DNA from: Blumeriella jaapii
Lineage: Eukaryota > Ascomycota > Leotiomycetes > Helotiales > Drepanopezizaceae
Direction: 5' to 3'
DNA: 64,000 nucleotides
Assembly (NCBI GenBank): GCA_009599575.1
Contig: VWND01000003.1
Coordinates: forward strand, 682,001-746,000
A program made the position numbers and the translations under genes. The notes beneath the pieces are model-generated. The model was given only the letters and a program-made list of their open reading frames with translations. It was not told where the DNA came from and did no database searches. This document shows, piece by piece, positions 1 to 11,029 of this stretch (position 1 is its first letter; each line of letters starts with the position of its first letter).

Positions 1-1278
1 GTGATGCGCTGCTGCCCGGCACGCTGCTCGAGTTCTTCGCGCGGGCTCTGTCACGGGGGGACCGGCCCTGTGTCGTGGACATTGGCTCGACTTGGCGTGT
101 CTGCGGCCGCTGAAGGGCCTCGGTGCTGTGCTTACCAAATGGACATGCACCTTTCCACTCCGCCGGGCTACATGTCACGACGGAGTTGGGGGCTTTGGAA
201 CATGGCCCCGGGTGCCAGCTGGGGGTGGTGGATGCGAGGTCGTCTCGGCACGCCGGCTGGGGCTGAAGGAATGTTTGCTTTCGTGTTTTGTCGCTTAGCG
301 CTCGAGGAGCCGAGCTTTGTCAACACGCGAGATGGCTCTGCCAGCATGGAAATGGGGGATTTCTGGGGTGACACACCCGTTGCCTGGTGTCTGCCTGTCT
401 CTCTCGCTCTCTCTCGCTCTCTCGCTCTCTCACTCTCACACACACACACCAGAAACCAGCGTGTGGTCGTCGTGAGCTGGGATCACCAGGCGCCTGCCGC
501 AACCCGTATGCTGCGGCTCTTGTGCCGCTGTCTGACCACCCTGGCCCGAGTCATCGAGCTTGACACTTGGTGCGAGGAGCCTCATATGGCGGATGGAACC
601 CGAGGAGGGCCGTCGACGGCGGGATGCATGCATGCATGCTGCCCTCGCCGTGTCCCCGTCGCACGCACGTCGTCCCCGTCTCGCCGTCGGGGTGCGACCG
701 GCCGTGACGACGACGGCTCTTGGGGATCGCGGGCCTCCTGCGTCCCCAGAGCTGCCGTTGCCCGTGAGCCGGTGGCGGTGGACGGTCGGTCGGCCGGCCT
801 GCGTCTGATTCGCGCACTCGACCCTCGACACGATGCCGCTTCCCGTACCGTGAGAGGCAGAAGGGGCGCCACCGCTGGACGGCCTTCCGTCCAGGCAGAC
901 GGGCAGAGGGGGCGAGGAGCCCATCCCCCCGTCTGCTGGCCTGCGTCTCCTGTCCCCGAGCTTCGCGGAGCGTGCGTCTCCTGGTGAGGAGCGCTGCCCA
1001 TCCGGTCCGCGTCTCGGGCGCGACGACCGCCCGGCCGCGAATCGACCCGACTCGCGCCGTCCGGCCGTCGCGGGCGTCTTGCTGTCTGCCTCGCGGGGGG
1101 GAGGGGGGGGTGGGTTGGTCTGGTCGGGAGGGGATGGGCAGCGTCGCCGAGCGTGGGCGCCCCGATCCAGCGCAGCTTGCGAGCAGAGGCACCGCGGTCT
1201 GGCACGCCGCAGCGACGGCGCGGGTCAGCATCTGTCGTGAGCCGCACGCTCTCGTCGATTGACACTGACAGGCTTGGG

Positions 1279-1380
1279 AGTGGTGGGTGGTGGGTGGTGG
1301 GTGGTGAGGGAGTGGTGAGTGGTGCGTGGTGAGTGGTGCGTGGTGAGTGGTGAGGGAGTGGTGCGTGGTGAATGGTGGCC
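1279..1380. repeat. GGTGGGT/GGTGAGT tandem repeat
   Basis: A G/T-rich heptamer-like repeat (GTGGTGGGT, GTGGTGAGT) runs through this stretch. An ACCACC/ACGACC-rich, roughly complementary repeat follows at about 1480-1545, so the two could pair as an imperfect long hairpin. Confidence 0.8.
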
Positions 1381-2328
1381 AACGTTGCAGATCGTCGTCG
1401 TCCGTCGACCAACGACGACGGCCGGATCGTCAGGGTCCTCGCTCGTCCGCACCCACACGCACCACCCACCCACCACCTACCACCCACCACGCAACGACCA
1501 CCACGCAACGACCACCACCCAACGATCACCACCCAACGACCACCAGCGCAGGCCGCGCATCGCTCTCGTCGGCCATCGCATCGCGCGCGATGGGCGCACC
1601 GTCGTGGCGCGTGTCTCGGGCAGCGACCGCGCGAGGAGGCCGTCGCTCCCGTCATCTGAAGTCGTGGTATTCTCCGGCGCGCTGCCCACTGCTTGGACGG
1701 CGCCTGCGAGATGCTGCAATCGGGGCCGGGGGAGCGGATGGGCCGGGTGGGCACGACGGCGCGTCTTCTGGCGCGAGACGTGCGTGATCGATCGGCACGC
1801 TGCAACTTGCCATCAGGGGCCAATCAGGGGAGGCGGAGGAGGAGAGGAGGAGGAGGGGAGGAGGAGGAGGAGAAGATGAAGAAGAGGAGGACGAAGAGGA
1901 TGAAGAAGGGGAGGACAAAGAGGCTGAAGAAGAGGAGGACGAAGACGACGAGCAGGACGATGGCATGAGCCGCAGCAGCCAGGTGCACGCCGCGATGCGA
2001 TTCGCAGCGGTGCGGCGAGAGCGCGGCGCCAGGCAGGTTCTGGCATCTGCGGAGCCGTCGGCCTGCCCCGGGACCACGCGCTCGCCATGGCTCCGGCTCG
2101 TTCGGGGCCCAAGACGAATCCGTCGTTAAGGGGACCGGTCCCCAGGGACAGGCCCGCCCCCGAGGATCGCGGACTCGTCGTTCCACCCTCATCTCCCCCG
2201 GAAGCTGTCACCAGCCTCAGCGGCGGTTCGTGTGCTGAAACGGAGCGTCCCCTGAGCGGCGGACTTGTACGTACTGTACCGCACCGCAACACATGGACCT
2301 TTCATCGGGGATCAGGTTGTGTGTGCAT

Positions 2329-2352
2329 GGGGGGGGGGGGGGGGGGGGGGGG
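2329..2352 (+). repeat. Poly-G tract, 24 bases
   Basis: An uninterrupted run of 24 G on the + strand. It is the first of three such runs in the window, the others being at 18661 and 22375. Confidence 0.9.
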
Positions 2353-2560
2353 AGCAGAACAAGGGCGGGTTGGATCTGCTGCTGCTTGCTCAACGCCGAC
2401 TAGCCTGGTGCTCTGGCTGGGTGAGGGAAGTGTGTGCTCTTGGCTGTGCTACGGGCTGTGCTCTGGCTTTGTGTGATGGCTGTGTGAGTGAAGTGTAGTG
2501 CTCTTGTGAGGCTGGCATGGCAGTCATTGCTTCAGAAGCATGGTAGCTGGTTTCAAGGAA

Positions 2561-2892
2561 ATGTGTGTGTATGTGTATATTTGTATACACAGATGTACAC
2601 ATGTATACACATGTAGATACACATAGTCACATTTTGTACACATGTTTATACACATATGTACATAGGTATACAGTATATAAATATGTATACATGTTAGACA
2701 CATATGTACACATATATACACAAACCTATACACATATGTTTATACACATATACATACACATATACATACATATATACATACACATATACATACCAACACA
2801 CATATAAACACACACATATAAACACACACTTACACTTACACACACACTCTCTCTCTCTCTCACACACACTCACACCCCCCCCCCCCCCCCCC
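2561..2892. repeat. TACACATA / CA / CT / poly-C compound microsatellite
   Basis: A compound simple repeat: TACACATATG-type units, then CACATATA, then CACA, then CTCT, ending in a run of 17 C at about 2876-2892. Any ORF across it encodes only Tyr/Thr/His/Ile repeats and is not a gene. Confidence 0.85.
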
Positions 2893-4562
2893 TCCTCCTC
2901 CCCCTCACTCACACATGCTTTTTCTCATACACCACATCTCCTTCCCACGCCATGCGCATGACGCCCTTCACTCGCGAAGCCGGAAATTGCTCCGTCCCTC
3001 GGGGCAGCACGGCGAGCACTCCCGTGCCGCGGGCGACGAGAGGAGCCAGGTCTCTCCTGACAGATCTTCAATGCACGCCGCCCGAGGACGGACCCTCGAT
3101 CACGGCGACGGCCGCGGCTCCGGCACGGGGTGCTGGTGTGGGCGTCTTCTCGGCCTCGGGTTCGCGATTGGTTGGGGGGGGGGTGTTTCGCTGCAACGGT
3201 GGTGGTATGGCTGGCTGGCTGGCTGGCTTGTCTGTTCTGTATGTATTTTATGTATGGTGGACTCTCGTCTTCAGCACTGAGCTGCGAGTCTCTCTCTCTC
3301 TCTCTCTCTTCTCTCTGGGGGAACGCTCATTACGACATGCCATCGCTGCTTGACGTCAAGCACACGGGAGAAGCGCTGTGGACAGTCACGCACTGTCCGC
3401 GCTCCGAGCTTCTTCCTGGGCACAGTAAGTACTGTGTAGACGGTACGTCGATACCGTACGTCGACACCGTCGCTCCGCGGCATCATGGCTTCCTCTCTCC
3501 CCTCCGCGGCCGAGGATGACCTTGACAACGGCACGACGTGACGCCACGTCCCCGGGCCCCCCCCCCCCTCCCCCCGGCGCCGACCTGGTTGACCCTCACG
3601 GCGGGAATGCATTGCCGTCCCGAGGCGGACCTGCAGACCCAGGGGTGTGTGTACAGTATGTGTACAGGATGTGTACAGTATGTGTACACACATAGTAAAT
3701 AGTACTGTGTACACCACTTCGTCTGGTCTGGTCCGGCCTGCATCCTCCCTCTGGAAGGGGCAGCGAGCCAGGGCCAGGGCCAGGTCCAGCTGTCATGTCT
3801 CACGCCGCGTCTGGCCAGGGGACCCCCACCGAATAAGCAATTCCGATCGAGCAATCACCGGCCGAAGAAGCATTCCGACCAGGATTCACGATGGCCGCGG
3901 TCGTCCCCCGTCCGGCACACTGGCTCTGGCTCTGGCTCTGGCTCTGGACCTGCCAGCCAGGGCGTGGTCCGCGTCGAGGGCTCCCTCGGGCCCAACGCCG
4001 CGGCGGCGCTGGCGCTCGGCGGAGGGCTGCGTGTGCGACGGGGCGGGACCGTCGGGGTGGATGGATGGATGTGTGGACAGGATGGAATGTGTGTACAAGT
4101 ACCAGATGGATGTGTGTCCCTGTTGGATGTGTATGTGTACTGTACCGCCAGAGGATCGTCGACCCGGCCCCGGTGCGGCATCGCATGTTTTCTTTCGGGG
4201 ACTTTGGCGACCCCTGCCCTGCACGCTCGCCCGGTACGGTACATGCAGACAGACAAGACAGACGGTCCCTCTGCACCTGCGACAGGCGACCAGGATCCGG
4301 CGCCGGCGCCGTTCGCGACGACGTCCAGTCCAGTACCGTCCGGAAATCCTTGACAGGAGCACCGCACGCCGGGCTGGACTGGCGCCGGAGGGACGCGGTC
4401 GCGCGCCTCGCTTAATCCCGTTTGGGTATCATCGCGGACTAGGCGAGAGGCGGAGTGGGTGTGCCTCTGGGGCCGGCGATGCGTTAGACACGCCCCAATG
4501 GCAACTGGCACTTTTCGATTACAGCGCGGGTTCGTTGCTGGCGCTGGGGGGGGGGGTACGGT

Positions 4563-4677
4563 ATGGAGAATGTGTAGAATGTGTGGGTGTAGAATGTGTA
4601 GGTGTAGAGTGTGTAGGTGTAGAATGTGTAGGTGTAGAGTGTGTAGGTGTAGAGTGTGTAGGTGTAGAATGTGTAGA
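4563..4677 (+). repeat. 15-base minisatellite
   Basis: About seven near-identical 15-base units of the form GTGTAGGTGTAGART stand in tandem. In one frame they encode a repeating Gly-Val-Glu-Cys-Val, which explains the ORF through this site without a gene. Confidence 0.85.
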
Positions 4678-4796
4678 CTACGTAAGGTATGATACTTACA
4701 ATACGTGGACTATGTGTAATACATACAATATGTAGACTATGTATAATACTTACAATACGTGGACTATGTAGAATACATACAATATGTACACTATGT

Positions 4797-4893
4797 ACAA
4801 ATCGTACACTTATACAAATCGTACACTTACACAAATCGTACACTTACACAAATCGTACACTTACACAAATCGTACACTTACACAAATCGTACA
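4797..4893 (+). repeat. 17-base minisatellite
   Basis: About six tandem copies of the unit ACAAATCGTACACTTAC. The flanks carry looser GTACAAT/ATACAAT-type repeats. The period is not a multiple of three, so all frames read through the same peptide in rotation. Confidence 0.85.
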
Positions 4894-5222
4894 CCATGTA
4901 CAATGTTTACAATCCGTACAATCCGTACCATATGTAAAACACGTACAATCTGTACAATGCGTACAATCCACACCGTCTGTATAAGACGCCACACGTACCA
5001 TCGCAACCCGTACAATATCCAACATGCAATACGTACAAACAACCATGACCATACATACGTACAATCCAACGGACCGTGACCACGCACCCATCCCCCATCC
5101 CCTTGCCCCGTCCGTCTATCATCACGCCCTTCCAAATCACGGCCCTCGTCAGCACGAGCCTTCCGCAAAGACGCAGCGGGCTCCCCCTCCCCCTCGCTGC
5201 GGGCGCCAGGCCTCGTCTTCAT

Positions 5223-5227
5223 CTCTG

Positions 5228-5264
<37 letters not shown>

Positions 5265-5270
5265 CTCTGC
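5223..5270 (+). repeat. CTCTGG hexanucleotide repeat
   Basis: Eight CTCTGG units in a row. A shorter copy of the same hexamer array is at about 3923-3947, 1.3 kb upstream. Confidence 0.85.
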
Positions 5271-5455
5271 CTCGCGCCCCCTGTCATCCGTGGGCTCGTC
5301 GGGACGTCTGGGGAGAAACCCCCCGCCGGCATGTACAGCGGGCGGGCCGTCGATCAGCAAGGTCGTGGTCCACGCACCGCACGGGAGGATACGCCGCTGC
5401 TTATAATAAGATCTCCCCGCCCGGCTTGCGTTTCCTGAGCGTCAAGCTGTCGGTT

Positions 5456-5716
5456 GGTGAGTTGGTCAGTCGGTCGGTCAGTCGGTCAGAAGTCAGTCAA
5501 TCTGTCAGTCAGTCAGTCAGTCAGTCAGAAGTCAGTCAGTCAGTCAGTCAGTCAGTCAGTCAATCAGTCAGTCAGTCAATCAGTCAGTCAGTCAGTCAGT
5601 CAGAAGTCAGTCAATCAGTCAATCAGTCAATCAATCAGTCAATCAGTCAATCAACCAGTCAATCAGTCAATCAATCAGTCAATCAGTCAATCAGTCAATC
5701 ATACAATCAATCAGTC
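5456..5716 (+). repeat. CAGT/CAAT tetranucleotide array
   Basis: About 260 bases of CAGT units with interspersed CAAT units and three AGAAGT interruptions. The order shows higher-order structure: CAGT predominates in the 5' half and alternating CAGT-CAAT in the 3' half. It translates as Ser-Val/Asn-Gln repeats and is not a gene. Confidence 0.9.
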
Positions 5717-6219
5717 AGTCCGTCACGTCGCGCCCATCTCACCCCCGACGACCGTCCCCGTCTCGCGCCGTCCGACATCTCGAGTGGGACGTGTGCATTG
5801 CGTCGAGCTCCTTCGCCGCGACGACGGGCCCAACCCCACATCACGACCGCGCCTCTGGTCGAGCGCGGTTGCCACCACGCCGCCACGCTGGCGACGTCCG
5901 TCATCACCCCAGTGTCGTCCCGGCACGGCGACGGCTGGAACGTGAGGCCGGCTCTGTGGGGATCAGGAAGTCCGCGTGTCGAGTCCGGTATGTCAGGCCC
6001 AGCCACGACGCTCTTGTTGACTTTCCCTCGCCTCCCCTCGCCTCCCCTCGCCTCCCCTCGGCTGGCAGATTCCTGTTGCTCCCTCACCGTCCCTCTCGCT
6101 CCACGTCTGTTCTGACGTCCCGCGTGATACGGGCCTCTCCTCTCCCTGCCGTGGTGACTGCGGGATCTGCCGCTGACCGAGAAATTCTAGATCGCCGTGA
6201 TTCCTTGCGGGCCGCGGCC

Positions 6220-7501
6220 ATGACGGGCGCCTACGGGGCCCCGATGCCCGCGCTCCTCTCCGCGAGGCCCTCGCCGCCGCCGCGCCTGCCGGGGCCGACG
6301 GCGTTGCTCGAGACGCCGCGTCCCATGGCAGAGGGCCAGGCCGCGTCCGACCGGGCGCCCTCGCCCATGCAATTGCCCCCCATCCGCGAGGTGAGTCGTG
6401 CGCGAGGTGGCCAGCCACGGCGGTGCCCTGCTGACGCGAGACAGATGCTCGACTTTGCCCAGCACGCAGACCGCGGCGAGAGCGAGGCCCGGACGGCGTC
6501 GCCCGTGTCGACGGGCAAGCGCCGACGGTCCGGCGACGGCGACGACGACGAGGACGACGCGACGCGAAGGCGATATTCCCCTCGGCCGCGCAGCCCCGGC
6601 CGGACGGCGCGCGCGGGCAGCTTTCCCTTCGTGACGCCGGACCGCGGCGCCTCGCGATCCAGCCCGTATCCGCGGCCGGCCGTCTTTGCGCCGCCGACCC
6701 TCGCCGGCCGGCCGCGGCCCGAGATGCGACGATCGCAGGCTCCGACGCTGCCGCCGCTCTCGACGGTCGCGGGCACGATGCCCTTCACCCCCAGCGGGGC
6801 CGAATACGCGCTCGGCGGTCCACGCGCCAGCGTCTACAACTACCCGCCGTCGGTGTCGCGGCTCTCCTACGAGATGACGCCGCAGCAGCCGTCGGCCGGC
6901 TACGGCTACCAGCAGCCGCGGGGACACTCCTACTCGGGGCCCTCGTCGTACGCCCTCGGCCAGGATCGAAGCCCCTTCTCGTCCGCACCGGCCGCCCAGG
7001 GGTATCCGCACCGCATGCTCCCCCGGGGCGTCGACGGCGGCGACCGCGAGGCCGACCCCCGTCCACGCAAGCGACGTGGGAACCTCCCCAAGGAGACCAC
7101 GGACAAGCTGCGCGCGTGGTTCGTGTCCCATCTGACGCACCCGTACCCCACGGAAGACGAGAAGCAGGACTTGATGCGGCAGACCGGGCTGCAGATGAGT
7201 ACGCTCCCCTCCCCGCCGCCGCGGCCCTCTTGCGTGCGAGACTGACCCCGCGCTAGATCAAATCTCCAACTGGTTCATCAACGCCCGGCGGCGACAGCTG
7301 CCCGCCATGATCAGCAACGCGCGCGCCGAGTCCGACGCCCGGACGGCCAGCAGCGGCGACGGCCACGCGGGGGCGGCCCCGAGCCTCGACTACCACGACG
7401 AGAGCGACAAGCGCAGCGACGGGGGCGACAGCGCGTACGACGACGGCTACCCGGGCGTCCGGCCGCACAGCGCCGGCCGCCAGCAACGCGGGAGCGTGTG
7501 A
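6220..7501 (+). CDS. TALE/KN-type homeobox transcription factor
   Basis: A sequence-specific nuclear transcription factor. I read three exons, 6220-6390, 6445-7198 and 7257-7501, with introns of 54 and 58 bases that both carry a CTGAC branch site; the product is 389 residues. The first 260 residues are Pro/Ser/Arg-rich and look disordered. The homeodomain lies at about residues 263-324. It shows the TALE hallmarks: a His-Pro-Tyr-Pro loop between helices 1 and 2 and the recognition helix ISNWFINARRR. The second intron splits the homeodomain just before the recognition helix, and splicing restores it (GLQMNQISNWF). A short acidic tail follows. The start at 6220 sits in a good context (GCGGCCATGA). 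Fungal relatives include the TOS8/CUP9-like regulators; the target genes cannot be told. The gene stands alone, with microsatellite DNA upstream and the mobile element 0.9 kb downstream. Confidence 0.88.
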
Positions 7502-8362
7502 GACTGGTCCGCTCGCATGACCCTTTTCTTCTATGCGGCCCTGGCGTTGCGCGCACCTTGGGTCCCGGGATGGAGCGCTGGGCCGCTTCCACCCCCGACG
7601 ACCCCTCCCTCTCCCGCTTGAGCGCCGCCAGGCCCCGCGATTCCTCGGCCGGATGCTCACTCGTGACTTCCGACATGATCCATGATGATGATGATGATGA
7701 TGACGACGACGCATCAGCAGCCACGAGCGGCGCGCGGGCGAGCGGGCGGGAAAAGCCATGATTTGCACTTGTAACATTAGCACCGCGTTGTGGGGGCGAG
7801 GCGTCTGCTGGCTCGGCCTTGACTAGATTTTAGATACCACGGTTCGCGCCGCGTTCACCAATTCTTATTTCTCTTTCGGGAGATCAAAGCGGAAGAATTC
7901 ACATCACGTTTTTGTTGCTGCTGCTGCTGCTGTTCTCGTTATGATTGTGATTGTGATTATTGTTGTTGTCGTTGTTGTTATCATCTCGCTAACCACAACC
8001 GAAGCGAAGCGAAGCTTTTTTTCCCCCCACCGAAACCCTGATTTATCCATGACTTTTTGTTCATCCGCGAAAGTAAAGCCAGATGATTTATTTATTTATT
8101 TATCTATCTATCTATCTATATACCATTACGCTGAACGCGAAACTGTCATTGTTGTTGTTGCATTTATCGTAACCGAAGCGAAGCGAAGCTTAGGTTTTTT
8201 TTTTTTTTTTTTTTTTTTTTAGATAAAATGATGCGTTTATATATCCGTGAGATTAAAACCAGAGAGAGTTTTTGTTGTCACGTTGTTGCTGTTGTTGCTG
8301 TTGCTGTTGTTTTGTTGCTGCGATTGTTGTTGTGATTGTTGTTGTGATTGTTGTTGTTGCAC
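7502..8362. repeat. Intergenic DNA with a triplicated local GTTGTTGTTG...AACCGAAGCGAAGC repeat
   Basis: This holds an ATG/ATC array (about 7677-7710), a 28-base poly-T (about 8193-8220), and copies of one local repeat: a GTT-rich arm followed by AACCGAAGCGAAGC at about 7960-8015 and 8150-8192. A third copy starts at about 8330 and is cut by the mobile element at 8363; its remainder (ACCATAACCGAAGCGAAGC) continues at 17092. No gene is seen. Confidence 0.7.
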
Positions 8363-8364
8363 TA

Positions 8365-8489
8365 ATAGTGGGCTGCCTTCCCACATTTATCCTGCGGGCA
8401 CTCGGATAATGTGGGGGAAAGCAAGTGTCCCACTGCATCCAAGTGTCCCATCTCAGTTCATGATTTTTTACGATCGCATTTTATATTAA
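8365..8489 (+). repeat. Left terminal inverted repeat
   Basis: It matches the reverse complement of 16972-17089 with one clear mismatch (CAGTTCATG against CAATTCATG). Inside it CCCACATTTATCC and GGATAATGTGGG face each other around an 11-base loop, and AAGTGTCCCA occurs twice in direct orientation, as expected of transposase-binding sites. Weaker similarity continues inward for roughly 150 more bases through the AT-rich zone. Confidence 0.9.
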
Positions 8490-8902
8490 AACACCACCAA
8501 CGCCAAATAATTAATTACATTAAATTAAAGTATAATAAAAGCAAGCAGTTATTTTCAGATTTTAAATTAAAAAATTAAATTTTATTAATAAAAACCAATT
8601 TAAACAAGCGTTTTGTACGCATTTTCAATTTTTTTTTCGCTTTTTCGCTTTTAAAAAGCCTATTTACATTTGTTTGCAATTAAAATGTTTTGTATTATAA
8701 TTCAAATAAACCTTTTTAATCGGTTATAAAATATTCGATAATTATAAAAGCTTTACTAAGCTCGCGTTTTATTATATATTAAGATTTTCGGCAAAAAAAT
8801 TGCAATTTATTATTTTTAATACGATTTTTTTTTGTTTTACAGCTTTATTGCTTTTACAACCTAAAATCCAAGGCTCGTAAGCAGCTTCTTTTACTTATTA
8901 TA

Positions 8903-9316
8903 TGTCAGGAACCAACATCACGTGTATGAGTCAGGTGATCCGCCAAGACCCTCTGCCTCCTACCAACCCTCGAATAGCACTCTCTGCGGATAGGCCGTGG
9001 GGGCCGGATAGTACTATGGAGGCTGGAAATAACATTTAGGTAAAACACTCTATAAAAATAATTGCTAAGAAACCAGTTATTAAAGTTATATTAAGAAAAA
9101 TTGAAAAAAGGTCGGAATAAAGGCTGGAAAGCATACTAAATAGGATTCGCCTGGTTTCCTGGGAAATACTCTTTTCGAAAGCTCCACCCCTCCTTTTGTA
9201 CTTATACACGCCTTCTATTAAAAATATAAAAAATAAAAATCAATCTGACTATTAACCCAACCTTATCTAAGCTTTATTATCTGAATTAATATTTCCCTAC
9301 TTTTCAAATCCTTACA
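8903..9316 (+). repeat. 5' LTR of the Gypsy element
   Basis: It begins TGTCAGGAACC and ends CCTTACA, with TTATA immediately outside. Compared with the solo LTR it carries many G-to-A and C-to-T changes in its middle and 3' parts but is nearly clean in its first 100 bases. Confidence 0.92.
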
Positions 9317-9419
9317 CATTCTGATCTCTCTACCCACCGGGACGGCAATTCGATATTACTAAAACAACCTCCTATTATACTACTACATCTACATCGTTAC
9401 TATCGATATTATAGCTTTT

Positions 9420-10960
9420 CGCACTCGCAAAAAACAAGCACTTCCGGCTACTCAAAAAAACCCAGCACCTTCGGCTGCTCAGGAAAACCCCGTACCATCG
9501 TTTCCCCTAACGTTACTAGTCTCACCAAAGGCCGAAAACACCCCATCACCAAAGCGCGACGACTTCTTAACTTCTTTTATCGAAAAAATCACTAAAAAAG
9601 GCCACGCTCAAAGCGATTCGGAAAAACCCTCTACCGAAACCCTGATTCATCTGACTAATAAACGAACCCGCGCCGAACAAAAAGAAAACGATAAACGTAA
9701 AAAAATAAAAAAAATACAAACTAAAATAAAACAGAAAAAAACTGAAAAAAAAATCTACGAAACAGTCAAAAAACTCGAAAAAACCTTAAAACGCCGAAAC
9801 GAACTCCGAAAAAAAGTTAAACAATTTCAACGAGAACTTAACGCTTTCGAAAATATCGAAAAAAAAGTTTTTATACCTCCTAACACCGCCCCAACTGAAA
9901 AAAAACAAAAAATAACCTAAGCCGGCGATTATTATAAAATATCCTCGAAGCATTACGATAACAATACTTATTAAAAACGACCTAGCATCTTCTTTAAGCA
10001 TATTATACCTTCTGTAAAAAACACAACGAATTCGAGCCGAAAAGCACCAAAAATAAAAAACTTTCCAATATATCGAAAGAAAAATACTAAAAAAGCTCAA
10101 TCTTTCATTCGGCGTGCAAAGCGAAGTTTCCGCCAAGATAAAAAAATAACATTCTGTACTAATCAAAAGAAAATTAACGCCTGTATTCTAGCTTTCGACG
10201 ATAAAATAAAAAAAAAGTAAACCGAATACGAACGACGTTCTACGAACATTCGAACCATATAAAACGATTTCAAAAAATAAATATTAAATTCTTTAATAAA
10301 TGCGGAAAATCGAAAAATCGCGGCTTCGAATTCATACGATAAAACGAAACAAAAAAAACATAAATCAATTAACGATTTCGTTACTTATTTAAATAACCTC
10401 GAACAGCAATTGCAAATAACAAACGATACGACTAAAAGAAAAATGCTTTTCGCAAAACTCCGACCTACTCTTCGAAAAAAAATCATCAAACGAAGCAATA
10501 CTACAATTACAAACTCGCACGAAAAATTAATATCAATCGCTCGTCGTATCGAAAATACTAATAAAATCATCAACGACAAAACGAAAAATAATAAACGACG
10601 AAACGAACGCAAAAAAAAAAAAAAAAAGAAAAAACCTATATTTACGATCAAAACTCAAAAGCTAAAACAAATATATACCGTCCTCGATTCGAAAATACGT
10701 TATAAAAAAAAAAACGAAAGCGAAAAAACGACAATTCTAACAAAATCCCTTAAAATCCTAGAACTCCTAACGACTTCTTTTATCCTTCGAAATACAGTCG
10801 CTGCCAAAAAAAAAAGCATCGCATAGCCAATTATCCAAAAATCGAATGCTATAAATACAACAGAAAAAAACATATAGCCCCAAACTGTCCCGAAGCTAAC
10901 AAATCTAAAAATTCGGAAAAAGCTTTCGCTCGATTTTAATTTCGTCGCTGCCAACAAAAT
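9420..10960 (+). pseudogene. gag remnant with zinc knuckle
   Basis: A Lys/Arg-rich region with many stops and frame breaks. At about 10848-10892 a decayed CCHC zinc knuckle can be read: Cys-Tyr-Lys-Tyr, then Lys-His, then Cys. The second Cys has become Tyr, as expected of TGC-to-TAC mutation. This gives the 3' limit of gag. The 5' limit is a guess. Confidence 0.65.
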
Positions 10961-11029
10961 CGAACGAAAAAAAAAAAGCAGAAAATAATAATTTCAATCG
11001 AAATTAAAAAAGCCAAAAGCGAAACTCGT

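Larger units (their letters stand above)
1..6219. other. GC-rich microsatellite-dense region without a convincing gene
   Basis: Long open frames occur here on both strands, but they overlap each other, are made of low-complexity Arg/Ser/Pro/Ala or repeat-encoded peptide, and show no recognisable domain. This is what high GC and tandem repeats produce by chance. The stretch holds many simple repeats, listed separately, and the last kilobase is probably the promoter and 5' leader of the homeobox gene that follows. I see no rRNA, tRNA or transposon in it. Confidence 0.6.

Noticed and set aside
1..987. 328-codon open frame at the window start
   Set aside because: It overlaps equally long frames on the other strand, has Cys/Arg/Ser-rich composition without a domain, and crosses CTCT and CACA repeats.
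3647..4735. 362-codon open frame
   Set aside because: It is held open by repeats (GGCTCT, GTGTAGGTGTAGA) and ends in a repeating five-residue peptide.
4563..5716. CRISPR-like regular repeats
   Set aside because: They are contiguous tandem repeats without spacers in a eukaryotic genome.
5024..6115. 363-codon open frame
   Set aside because: Its centre is the CAGT/CAAT array; the rest is unlike any protein family I know.
8247..8489. 80-codon frame also found inverted at 16965-17153
   Set aside because: The shared peptide is simply the translation of the terminal inverted repeat.
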